Assembly (NCBI GenBank): GCA_937948705.1
Contig: CALECF010000046.1
Span: 1 to 5,239 of the forward strand
Direction of reading: 5' to 3'
Origin: an uncultured Anaerosolibacter sp.
GTDB taxonomy: Bacteria > Bacillota_A > Clostridia > Peptostreptococcales > Thermotaleaceae
Length of the DNA stretch: 5,239 nucleotides
Part shown: in pieces, positions 1-5,121 of the stretch
Numbering within the stretch: the first letter of the stretch is position 1
Layout: each line of letters opens with the position of its first letter
Position numbers and translations under genes: made by a program
The notes under the pieces: generated by a model
Seen by the model: the letters and a program-made list of their open reading frames with translations, nothing else
What the model was told of the DNA's origin: nothing
The model's database searches: none

Positions 1-30
1 CAGGAAATGGTAAAAAGAAAATTGGTATAG
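1..30 (+). CDS. C-terminal end of an upstream gene (partial, uncertain frame)
   Basis: Reading from the first base gives nine codons (QEMVKRKLV) and a TAG stop at 28-30, three bases before a clear terminator stem. That spacing is typical of a gene end. A second frame ends with TAA at 11-13 and cannot be excluded. The third frame runs through the terminator and is unlikely. The fragment is too short to name a product. Confidence 0.35.
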   Translation, partial: QEMVKRKLV

Positions 31-33
31 AGG

Positions 34-68
34 AAGAGGCGGATCATTCGCCTCTTTTATATTTTTTT
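34..68 (+). terminator. Rho-independent terminator of the upstream gene
   Basis: A perfect 8-bp stem (AAGAGGCG at 34-41, CGCCTCTT at 49-56) closes a 7-base loop and runs into a T-rich tail that includes seven Ts at 62-68. There is no A-tract upstream of the stem that would make a good minus-strand terminator, so it most likely ends plus-strand transcription entering from the left. Confidence 0.85.
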
Positions 69-90
69 GACTTGTTCTGATTGTGGAAAT

Positions 91-110
91 TAGGACTGTC
101 CTTAGACTGT
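91..110. repeat. Possible relic REP-type palindrome beside the transposase fragment
   Basis: The stretch contains the small dyad AGGAC-T-GTCCT (92-102) and two copies of GACTGT (94-99 and 105-110) spaced 11 bases apart. It lies just 3' of the transposase remnant on that gene's strand. GGACTGTCC-like palindromes are familiar beside clostridial REP-associated transposases, but this one is short and could be chance. Confidence 0.3.
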
Positions 111-137
111 TTAATAAGGGCAGCATGATACGAATTC

Positions 138-320
138 TTACTCTCTGTAATATTTATCTAATTCCCATTTCAACGGATTGGTGTGGATATACTCCCATAT
201 TTTCTGATATTCTGTCTCATTACGAATAATATGATCGTGGTATGATTTCTGCCATACCTTTTTGTCAAAGGGTAAATAACTTTCGTTTTTGACATCAGTT
301 AGCTGGTCTACTAATGATAT
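138..320 (-). pseudogene. C-terminal fragment of a REP-associated/IS200-like tyrosine transposase
   Basis: The minus strand reads open for 60 codons from just after an in-frame stop (321-323) to a TAA at 138-140. It contains the blocks VWQKSYHDHIIRNETEY and IWEYIHTNPLKWELDKYY, which match the C-terminal signature of Y1 transposases of the REP-associated (RAYT) type: WQ-x-x-Y-x-DHIIRNE, then YI-x-x-NP-x-x-W-x-x-D. In this family the first block lies in the nuclease core and carries the tyrosine region; the HUH histidine motif, which lies further upstream, is missing. There is no ATG in the open stretch and no ribosome site. A full gene would be roughly 200-300 residues, so only the tail remains. 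The conserved reading frame suggests fairly recent decay. Identification is strong; the exact upstream edge is unclear. Confidence 0.85.
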
Positions 321-340
321 TCATATATTTTAAATATCAT
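314..340. repeat. 8-bp inverted repeat at the edge of the transposase remnant
   Basis: ATGATATT (314-321) is the exact reverse complement of AATATCAT (333-340), with 11 bases between. It sits where transposase homology stops. It may be a leftover element-end hairpin, or simply an AT-rich coincidence. From here to about 458 I see no gene and no other structured element. Confidence 0.3.
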
Positions 341-458
341 AATTTGCCGTATAATCCAAACAAAGCTTGAATGGAGAAAACATAAATCATCTTTTCTTCC
401 CATCCTTCAACCATTATAAAACATATTATTTAAAAATTGTAAAATAATTGTCAAAAAA

Positions 459-487
459 GAAGGAATATTCTGTGTAATAAAGAATAG
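459..487 (+). promoter_or_regulatory. Candidate sigma-H-type promoter of the beta-helix/cohesin operon
   Basis: Positions 459-467 (GAAGGAATA) match every base of the sigma-H -35 consensus RnAGGAwWW. After 11 bases, 479-487 (AAAGAATAG) match RnnGAATww at all but the last position. A start about ten bases further on would leave a leader of roughly 25-30 bases before the ATG at 523, leaving room for the AGGAGG at 511. A sigma-A reading (TTGTCA at 448-453, TAATAA at 475-480) needs a 21-base spacer and is weaker. Sigma-H in Bacillus and Clostridium directs early stationary-phase and sporulation-entry genes. The consensus is from memory. Confidence 0.45.
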
Positions 488-522
488 GTTATGGTAGATT
501 TTGTAATATTAGGAGGAGTTCT

Positions 523-1593
523 ATGAGGAGATACTTGGCAGTACTGCTGCTTATGGGATGTTTTTTTATCGTCAACGGCTACGGCCAGGAAACGACAACT
601 GTTACCCAAGAAGTTTATCAGGAGGTTTATTACAGAGCAAGTGGCGGAGACAATTATTTTTCAGATATCAATAAAGCAATAACCGCTGTAGCACCAGAGG
701 GGACAGTGTATATTGAAGGACCGCTTGTGCTATCCAACAGGATTGTGATCCAAAAGCCTATGCATGTTAAATTCTTAGGGCAACATGAAATATCCATACC
801 AACAAATAGATCAGTATTCTATCTATATCCTCCTAGTGATATACAGAAGTTTTCCGTAGAGGGAATGGGCTTACGGGGGACAACGAACACCGGGATTACT
901 GGATGGGCAAAAGAAATATCCGTAAAGAACGGACGATTTCAAAATTGCGTCCCCATTGATTTGTCACGAGATAGGGGGGCCTACCGTATTGATTTTATCG
1001 ACTGTGAATTTATTGATTCAAACCTAGAGGTAGATAGAACCAGCTTCAGCACAGAATTACACCTATACAACAATGATTTTTCTGTAACAGGGCAGAGGAT
1101 CAGAGCGATTTATTTAGAAAATAATGCAGTCTATGCAATCAATAATATTTTCAACCGTACCACCATCACCATGAAGGCGGGGGGTAATGTTTCCGGAGAA
1201 TTCCGGAGAAATCAATTTACAGGAAGTGCGGGGACCATTACCGTATCTGGAAATATAAAAGACTTGATTTTTCGAGAAAATAGCTTTTTACGGGAGATGC
1301 CTACCTTTATTCGAAATGTAACGCAAATACCGATAGATTTTAAAAGAAATTGGTGGGGGGATCGAAAAGGGCCAAATACAGATAGAATTGAGGGGCTTGT
1401 AAATACCAATGATTGGGCACTCTTTGAAGATTTTAGCCGTTTTTCACAGGACTCCTACACCCTAGAGGATTTGCGGGAAGCCTGCGCTCGGATGGAGAAA
1501 GACTGGCAACATGACAGCTGGCTCTATGACCGAGATGAAAACAACGTCATTGATCTTTTAGATGTGTTTGCCATCCTTCGGATGATAGAATAA
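523..1593 (+). CDS. Secreted parallel beta-helix protein with C-terminal dockerin-like motif
   Basis: 356 residues. The ATG at 523 is set by AGGAGGAG at 511-518. Residues 1-21 form a signal peptide (MRR, hydrophobic core, likely cut after GYG). Residues 45-90 resemble the N-terminal cap of pectate-lyase-like helices (SDINKAITAV, then GTVYIEG). From about 136 to 280 a motif of the form N/D-x-x-F recurs with the aromatic at 139, 163, 186, 210, 232, 255 and 278, a 22-24 residue rung length typical of right-handed parallel beta-helices. The helix closes with NWWGDRKGP (276-284), a motif common at the end of such folds. The last 21 residues contain D336-x-D338-x-N340-x-V-I-D344-x-x-D347, a dockerin/EF-hand-type calcium loop with its helix; a preceding segment (305-324) could be a loop that lost its ligands. 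No catalytic residues could be assigned, so enzyme versus adhesin is open. It is the first gene of an operon; its stop abuts the next gene's ribosome site. Confidence 0.85.
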   Translation: MRRYLAVLLLMGCFFIVNGYGQETTTVTQEVYQEVYYRASGGDNYFSDINKAITAVAPEGTVYIEGPLVLSNRIVIQKPMHVKFLGQHEISIPTNRSVFYLYPPSDIQKFSVEGMGLRGTTNTGITGWAKEISVKNGRFQNCVPIDLSRDRGAYRIDFIDCEFIDSNLEVDRTSFSTELHLYNNDFSVTGQRIRAIYLENNAVYAINNIFNRTTITMKAGGNVSGEFRRNQFTGSAGTITVSGNIKDLIFRENSFLREMPTFIRNVTQIPIDFKRNWWGDRKGPNTDRIEGLVNTNDWALFEDFSRFSQDSYTLEDLREACARMEKDWQHDSWLYDRDENNVIDLLDVFAILRMIE

Positions 1594-1600
1594 GGGGGTG
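1592..1600 (+). promoter_or_regulatory. Ribosome binding site that decides the TTG start at 1606
   Basis: AAGGGGGTG begins inside the TAA stop of the beta-helix gene and ends five bases before TTG at 1606-1608. The next codons (KRTRY plus a hydrophobic run) form a proper signal peptide, supporting TTG as the true start. The closeness of stop and ribosome site suggests translational coupling. Confidence 0.75.
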
Positions 1601-1605
1601 TCATT

Positions 1606-3402
1606 TTGAAAAGAACACGCTATATACTAGGTGTCTTATGTCTAATTATTTGTGTTGGAACTACCAGGGGCTATGGTCAAACCCAGGAACTGCAGCTTCA
1701 GATAGATCAGAAAAAAGTACAGATCGACAAACCCCTTGTTGTAACATTGATCGGAAAAGACCTAGATCAAATCATTGGAACAGATATTGAGCTGTTATAC
1801 GACCAAGAGTATTTTCTGTTATTGTCCAAGGAGAATCTATTTCCACAGAATCAAATAATAGACCTTCAGACTATCCATGATACTTTTAAAGACGAGCCTG
1901 GAAAGATAAGAGTAGTATTTGGATTAAAAGGACAGTTGCAGCCATGGACGGGAGAAGAAAGGCCATTGGTTCAATTCATTTTTGAAGCGCGGCGCCCAGG
2001 AGAAGGGAAGCTATCTGTCAGTGAAAATAGTAGGCTGGTAGAAGTTGTAGAATCCCGCCATCGATGGATGCAGCCTGACTTTAATACAGCACCCAACTTA
2101 ATCAGCATCTATGGATGGGGAAGCTTTACAGGAAAAATCCATCTAGAGGATGAAGACGAGATAAATGGAACGAATGCTTTCTGCTTTCAGGGAGAAACGC
2201 CAATAGAAGAGAGAGTGCCTGATCGAGATGGAAATTTTCTCTTCAATCAGCTGCCCGATGGCTCCTATAGGGTAAGAATTGAGAAATCAGGATATCTTCC
2301 CTCAGAACATTCCTTTGAAATTGTGGAAGGATTGGTGGCTACACATGAATTTCATCTAGAAAAGATTAAGGATGAAGAGCCAATACCAGAGGATCCGAAG
2401 GAAGAACCAAGGCCTGGGGAACCAGGGGATGAGGATCCCCAAGAAGAACCAAACCATGAAGATCCAAAGAAAGAAGCTCCGAAAGAAAACCCAAGTTTAG
2501 AAGTGCCTAAGGACAAAGAAGAGGATATTAATTCTGGCGAGAGCGACAATAATGGCCTCATACCTAGGAATGCATCACCAAGGAAAGGCTTAGAAGAAGA
2601 AAGTAAGCCAAATGCTCTCCTGAAAGTGGATAACCTTACCCTTTACATAGACTCCTTGCCTATTTCTGTGGATAATCTCAAAATTCTCTCCCTAGATATC
2701 CACAACAGCAATCAAAAAGAATTTGTGTTACGCAGTAAGGTATATCAAATCAGCCTGCCGCAAGAAGACAAAGACCTATGGATTCCCTTTAAGATTAAAC
2801 TGAATGACAGCATAGAAAACCCAGAAGCTGTAGGAATCTATGAATATCTAGAGGCACAGCAGAAATGGGCATATAGAGGTGGAGAAATTCAGTTATTGGA
2901 AGGCACTCTTGAGGGACTTGTCCAAAGCAATCGTATTTTTGCAATCATGGAAAACAGGGATTATCAAAGCTTTGAGGATGTTGAAGGGCGAGAATTAAAA
3001 GAAATCATCAGAAAGCTTGCCATGAGAGGCCTTATCCTGGGATTTGGCGATGGAACCTTTCGGCCCAATCAACCCATTACCCGTGAAGAATTTCTTGCGG
3101 TGCTCATAAGACTATTTGAGGTTCCTGTGATGCAAGCCTATGATAATGGGGATAACACTTCGTGGTTCAGCGATATACGTTATACATCGATACATTTAGG
3201 GATACTTCAAGGAGATTTGGCTAGAAATACAGGATTAAGTATGGAAGAGATGATAGATCTTATAGATAGAATGAAAGACATCATGAGAATGGAGGGAATG
3301 GCTGGACAAGGAGAGAAAATCAGCAAGGAAGAAATAGAGAGCGAAAAAACCATGACAAGGGCTGAGGCTGTAGCATTTCTTTACAGGGTTTTTGAACTAT
3401 AG
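1606..3402 (+). CDS. Secreted cohesin-like, SLH-anchored surface protein
   Basis: 598 residues from a TTG start. Residues 1-24 are a signal peptide likely cut after GYG. Residues 28-148 resemble a cohesin/carbohydrate-binding-fold domain: V-x-V-T-L-x-G-K-D-L, then G-T-D-I-E-L-L-Y-D at 58-66, then P-L-V-Q-F-I-F-E-A near 120-128 and a final strand at about 135-147. Residues 172-252 look like a carboxypeptidase-regulatory-type beta sandwich (DGNFLFNQLPDGSYRVRIEKSGY). Residues 253-337 are an E/P/K/D-rich linker. Residues 338-448 form a beta-rich domain often seen just before SLH repeats (PFKIKL, then IYEYLEAQQKWAY). SLH repeat 1 (455-506) is complete, with GFGDGTFRPNQPITREEF; repeat 2 (about 519-560) is shortened and repeat 3 keeps only the MTRAEAVAFLYRVF end. 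SLH repeats bind secondary cell-wall polymers, so the protein should sit on the wall with its cohesin-like domain outward. It is co-transcribed with the dockerin-like neighbour. The cohesin call is by pattern and less certain than the SLH call. Confidence 0.85.
   Translation: MKRTRYILGVLCLIICVGTTRGYGQTQELQLQIDQKKVQIDKPLVVTLIGKDLDQIIGTDIELLYDQEYFLLLSKENLFPQNQIIDLQTIHDTFKDEPGKIRVVFGLKGQLQPWTGEERPLVQFIFEARRPGEGKLSVSENSRLVEVVESRHRWMQPDFNTAPNLISIYGWGSFTGKIHLEDEDEINGTNAFCFQGETPIEERVPDRDGNFLFNQLPDGSYRVRIEKSGYLPSEHSFEIVEGLVATHEFHLEKIKDEEPIPEDPKEEPRPGEPGDEDPQEEPNHEDPKKEAPKENPSLEVPKDKEEDINSGESDNNGLIPRNASPRKGLEEESKPNALLKVDNLTLYIDSLPISVDNLKILSLDIHNSNQKEFVLRSKVYQISLPQEDKDLWIPFKIKLNDSIENPEAVGIYEYLEAQQKWAYRGGEIQLLEGTLEGLVQSNRIFAIMENRDYQSFEDVEGRELKEIIRKLAMRGLILGFGDGTFRPNQPITREEFLAVLIRLFEVPVMQAYDNGDNTSWFSDIRYTSIHLGILQGDLARNTGLSMEEMIDLIDRMKDIMRMEGMAGQGEKISKEEIESEKTMTRAEAVAFLYRVFEL
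2389..2478 (+). repeat. Imperfect repeats encoding the acidic Pro-rich linker
   Basis: Three related units inside the cohesin/SLH gene encode EDPKEEP (residues 262-268, 2389-2409), EDPQEEP (276-282, 2431-2451) and EDPKKEA (285-291, 2458-2478). The DNA of the units is similar as well as the protein, suggesting growth by local duplication. Such linkers act as extended spacers through the wall. Confidence 0.6.
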
Positions 3403-3463
3403 GAAAGAAGTAAATAAAAATCGATGAATATAGGCGCAGGGAGAGACAGTCCGTTTAAAAACT

Positions 3464-3535
3464 GTCATCCTGAGTAAAATGATGGGTCTAGAGACTTAAA
3501 AGATTAGATTCTTCGCTGGCTCAGAATGACTCAGA
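3464..3535. repeat. Intergenic dyad repeat, copy 1
   Basis: The ends GTCATCCTGAG (3464-3474) and CTCAGAATGAC (3520-3530) are inverted repeats matching at 10 of 11 positions. This resembles the GTCATtCTGAG...CTCAGaATGAC family that I recall from many clostridial genomes. A second pair, GATGGGTCT (3481-3489) and AGACCCATC (3533-3541), is perfect but interleaved with the first. The repeat is in the 3' region after the cohesin/SLH gene and encodes no protein. Confidence 0.7.
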
Positions 3536-3589
3536 CCCATCCTAGGGTGATCAAGTATCTTTGCTACGAAAAGATTTTCTCTCTTAGCA

Positions 3590-3662
3590 GTCATCCTGAA
3601 TGTAATGAAGGATCTAAGATTTTAGAAGACAAAGTGCTTTGCCAGGCTTAGCGTGACTCAGA
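3590..3662. repeat. Intergenic dyad repeat, copy 2 (diverged)
   Basis: It begins with GTCATCCTGA (3590-3599) and ends with TGACTCAGA (3654-3662), the same ends as copy 1, at an offset of about 126 bases in the same orientation. The middle is recognisably related (AATGAAGGATCTA against AATGATGGGTCTA), but the right arm (GCTTAGCGTGAC) no longer pairs well with the left. It looks like an older, decayed copy. Confidence 0.65.
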
Positions 3663-3734
3663 TAAAGTAAATGGCTTTTCCCATATCCTGGCGACACCCT
3701 AATCATTCTCCAAAATAAATTTTTCAAATCGAGC

Positions 3735-3766
3735 AAAAAAGGATAGATCGTTACTATCCTTTTTTG
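3735..3766. terminator. Terminator, potentially bidirectional, after the operon
   Basis: A perfect 12-bp stem (AAAAAAGGATAG at 3735-3746 with CTATCCTTTTTT at 3754-3765) encloses a 7-base loop. The A-run on the left and T-run on the right would let it act on either strand. It lies 333 bases after the cohesin/SLH stop and is the first convincing terminator there, so the operon transcript probably includes both dyad repeats. Confidence 0.85.
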
Positions 3767-3804
3767 ATGTAAAAAGTCTTCAAAGATATAAAAATCTACA
3801 AAAT

Positions 3805-3837
3805 ACGACAAAAAATAGGTAAATTCTACTATATAAT
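3805..3837 (+). promoter_or_regulatory. Candidate promoter of the L,D-transpeptidase gene
   Basis: A perfect TATAAT is at 3832-3837, about 48 bases before the ATG. No good -35 lies at 17 bases. ACGACA (3805-3810) matches TTGACA at four positions and fits a 16-base spacer to TACTAT (3827-3832). The sequence is AT-rich, so the assignment is tentative; the terminator just upstream makes a promoter here necessary. Confidence 0.45.
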
Positions 3838-3884
3838 AATAAAGCTGAGAATTTAACATATAAGATGCAGGGGGCAGATGTATC

Positions 3885-4985
3885 ATGAGAAACAGAAAAA
3901 AGTATAAAATGGTCTTATTTTTCATCATTCTTATTCTACTAGTTCCGCAAATTGGACAAGGAGCGGCTATGAAGTACGCCTATGAGGTTCGGGAACACAA
4001 AAACGGATATAAGCATGTGATCATCCAGGATCTCAATAAGGAGCTTTTGTTAAAACCAGGAAACACAATTTTCTACGCAAATGGGGAAGAATATTATACG
4101 GAAGACCCCTTTATTATGAAGGATGGGGCATTAAATGTGACAGAAACCCAACAAAACTTCATTGAGCAAAACAGAGAAGATAAAAAGATTTTAAAAGTCT
4201 ATAAGGGTGTTACTATAGACCGAGTAAAACATCAAAAGAAGGTGCCTGTTTTTGCAGATCTATCCATGAAAAAGGTCGTGGAACAAGTCCCTGTCAACCA
4301 AGAGGTACGGGTACTAGAAACCCTTTTAGATGGCTACTTTAAGGTGATGACGCCCTCACACAAAATAGGCTATATGGACGCAAGATTTGTAAAGCTGACC
4401 GATGATACATTACCTTCTATCTATAATAGCTTGGACAAAGTCAATAAGGACAAGGTATTTATCGTGAGTCAAAAGGAGCAAAAGCTCTTTGTATATGCAA
4501 AAAACCAAAATGACGAATATGCCTTGGAAAAAGAGATCACCATAAGTACAGGTCTACCCACAGAGCATACCCCTAATGGTTATTTCCTCATCAAGGAGCG
4601 TCGAGGCAAATGGTTCTATAATCCCAAATACCAAGCGGGAGGACACAACTATGTGGAGTTTAAGGGAAGCTATCTTCTGCATAGCGTAGCCTCTGATAAA
4701 AATGGGAAGCCAAAGCCAGAACGACTGGAAAAACTAGGTCAGCAGGCATCCATGGGGTGCATCGGCATGCTGATCCCGGATTCAAAGTATATCTATGACA
4801 ATGCGAAAGCAAATATGCTGTTGGTGATTGACAACGAAACGAAGAGGATTGAGGATATTTTTCCGCATTTGAAGAAAGTAGTAGTTGATCAACCAACGCT
4901 AGTGGAGGATACTCTCAAAACAGAAGAAGCCAAAATGATAGAATTGAATGATGTTGTAGAGAATGAAGAGCTTCCCATCCAGTAG
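3885..4985 (+). CDS. Secreted SH3-domain L,D-transpeptidase (YkuD family)
   Basis: 366 residues. ATG at 3885 follows AGGGGG at 3869-3874 with a 10-base gap. Residues 1-27 are a signal peptide (MRNRKKYK, then a long hydrophobic run, cut near GQGA). Residues 30-95 are not recognised, though NGEEYYTEDPFIMKDG faintly recalls a copper-amine-oxidase-N-like fold. Residues 103-172 resemble a bacterial SH3 domain (PVFADLSMKK to KIGYMDARFVKL), usually wall-binding. Residues 188-316 are the YkuD catalytic domain: TPNGYFLI (229-236), H266 in LLHS, and the nucleophile C292 in SMGCIGM (289-295). Known enzymes use this Cys to form 3-3 peptidoglycan cross-links or attach proteins to the wall, resisting most penicillins. 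The family motif is usually S-x-G-C-[IV]-R; here the Arg is G294, which may affect activity. An acidic tail of about 50 residues follows (317-366). It is probably a single-gene unit between terminators. Confidence 0.9.
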   Translation: MRNRKKYKMVLFFIILILLVPQIGQGAAMKYAYEVREHKNGYKHVIIQDLNKELLLKPGNTIFYANGEEYYTEDPFIMKDGALNVTETQQNFIEQNREDKKILKVYKGVTIDRVKHQKKVPVFADLSMKKVVEQVPVNQEVRVLETLLDGYFKVMTPSHKIGYMDARFVKLTDDTLPSIYNSLDKVNKDKVFIVSQKEQKLFVYAKNQNDEYALEKEITISTGLPTEHTPNGYFLIKERRGKWFYNPKYQAGGHNYVEFKGSYLLHSVASDKNGKPKPERLEKLGQQASMGCIGMLIPDSKYIYDNAKANMLLVIDNETKRIEDIFPHLKKVVVDQPTLVEDTLKTEEAKMIELNDVVENEELPIQ

Positions 4986-5005
4986 CATACGAATGATCAA
5001 TGCTC

Positions 5006-5026
5006 TGTAGGAGCGAACTCTGAGTC
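5006..5026. repeat. TGTAGG-type small repeat, decayed copy
   Basis: TGTAGGAGCGAACTC followed by TGAGTC resembles the common clostridial intergenic element that starts TGTAGGGGCGA and folds back on itself. Here the arms pair only partly, so it looks decayed. It sits 20 bases after the transpeptidase stop and 35 bases before a second copy. Confidence 0.45.
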
Positions 5027-5040
5027 TATCCAAAAGATTT

Positions 5041-5066
5041 TGTAGGGAACGGCCCCTGTGCCGTTC
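5041..5066. repeat. TGTAGG-type small palindromic repeat, intact copy
   Basis: TGTAGG is followed by a perfect 7-bp stem, GAACGGC (5047-5053) with GCCGTTC (5060-5066), closing a 6-base loop. It has the same lead sequence as the copy at 5006 and the same orientation. It has no T-tract, so it is more likely a mobile palindromic unit than a terminator. Confidence 0.6.
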
Positions 5067-5074
5067 TGATTAAA

Positions 5075-5121
5075 ATTCCAATAAAATAAGGACACCGTCG
5101 GTGTCCTTATTTTATTGGAAT
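5075..5121. terminator. Shared bidirectional terminator between convergent genes
   Basis: A perfect 22-bp inverted repeat (5075-5096 with 5100-5121) has only three bases between the arms. The GC-rich core AAGGACACC/GGTGTCCTT is flanked by AATAAAAT-type and ATTTTATT-type tracts, so it can end transcription from either side. It serves the L,D-transpeptidase gene from the left and the SLH gene from the right. Its right arm includes the last four codons and stop of the SLH gene. Confidence 0.9.

Noticed and set aside
337..414. 25-codon minus-strand frame starting MVEGWEE
   Set aside because: There is no ribosome site and no similarity to the transposase it borders; short frames like this are expected by chance.
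448..480. Sigma-A promoter TTGTCA with TAATAA
   Set aside because: The 21-base spacer is too long, and TGTGTA at 17 bases is a poor -10; the overlapping sigma-H pattern fits better.
553..561. Lipobox-like MGC (residues 11-13) in the beta-helix protein
   Set aside because: Met at -2 is unusual and the hydrophobic core continues past the Cys, so an ordinary signal peptide cut near GYG is more likely than a lipoprotein.
1212..1409. 65-codon minus-strand frame inside the beta-helix gene
   Set aside because: It is antisense to a well-supported coding frame and has no recognisable domain.
2352..2561. 69-codon Ser/Gly-rich minus-strand frame
   Set aside because: The Ser/Gly composition is just the reverse of the GA-rich linker codons in the cohesin/SLH gene.
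3445..3466. GACAGT...ACTGTC hairpin as a terminator right after the cohesin/SLH gene
   Set aside because: The stem is only 6 bp with a 10-base loop and no T-tract follows.
3464..3662. CRISPR-like array
   Set aside because: There are only two diverged units of about 72 bases with internal dyads, unlike short, identical CRISPR repeats, and no cas genes are present.
3614..3928. 104-codon open frame on the minus strand
   Set aside because: It overlaps the start of the transpeptidase gene, its promoter, the terminator at 3735-3766 and a dyad repeat, and has no family resemblance; the hydrophobic peptide comes from AT-rich antisense DNA.
4660..4896. 78-codon minus-strand frame
   Set aside because: It lies antisense to the catalytic region of the transpeptidase, which is clearly the real frame.
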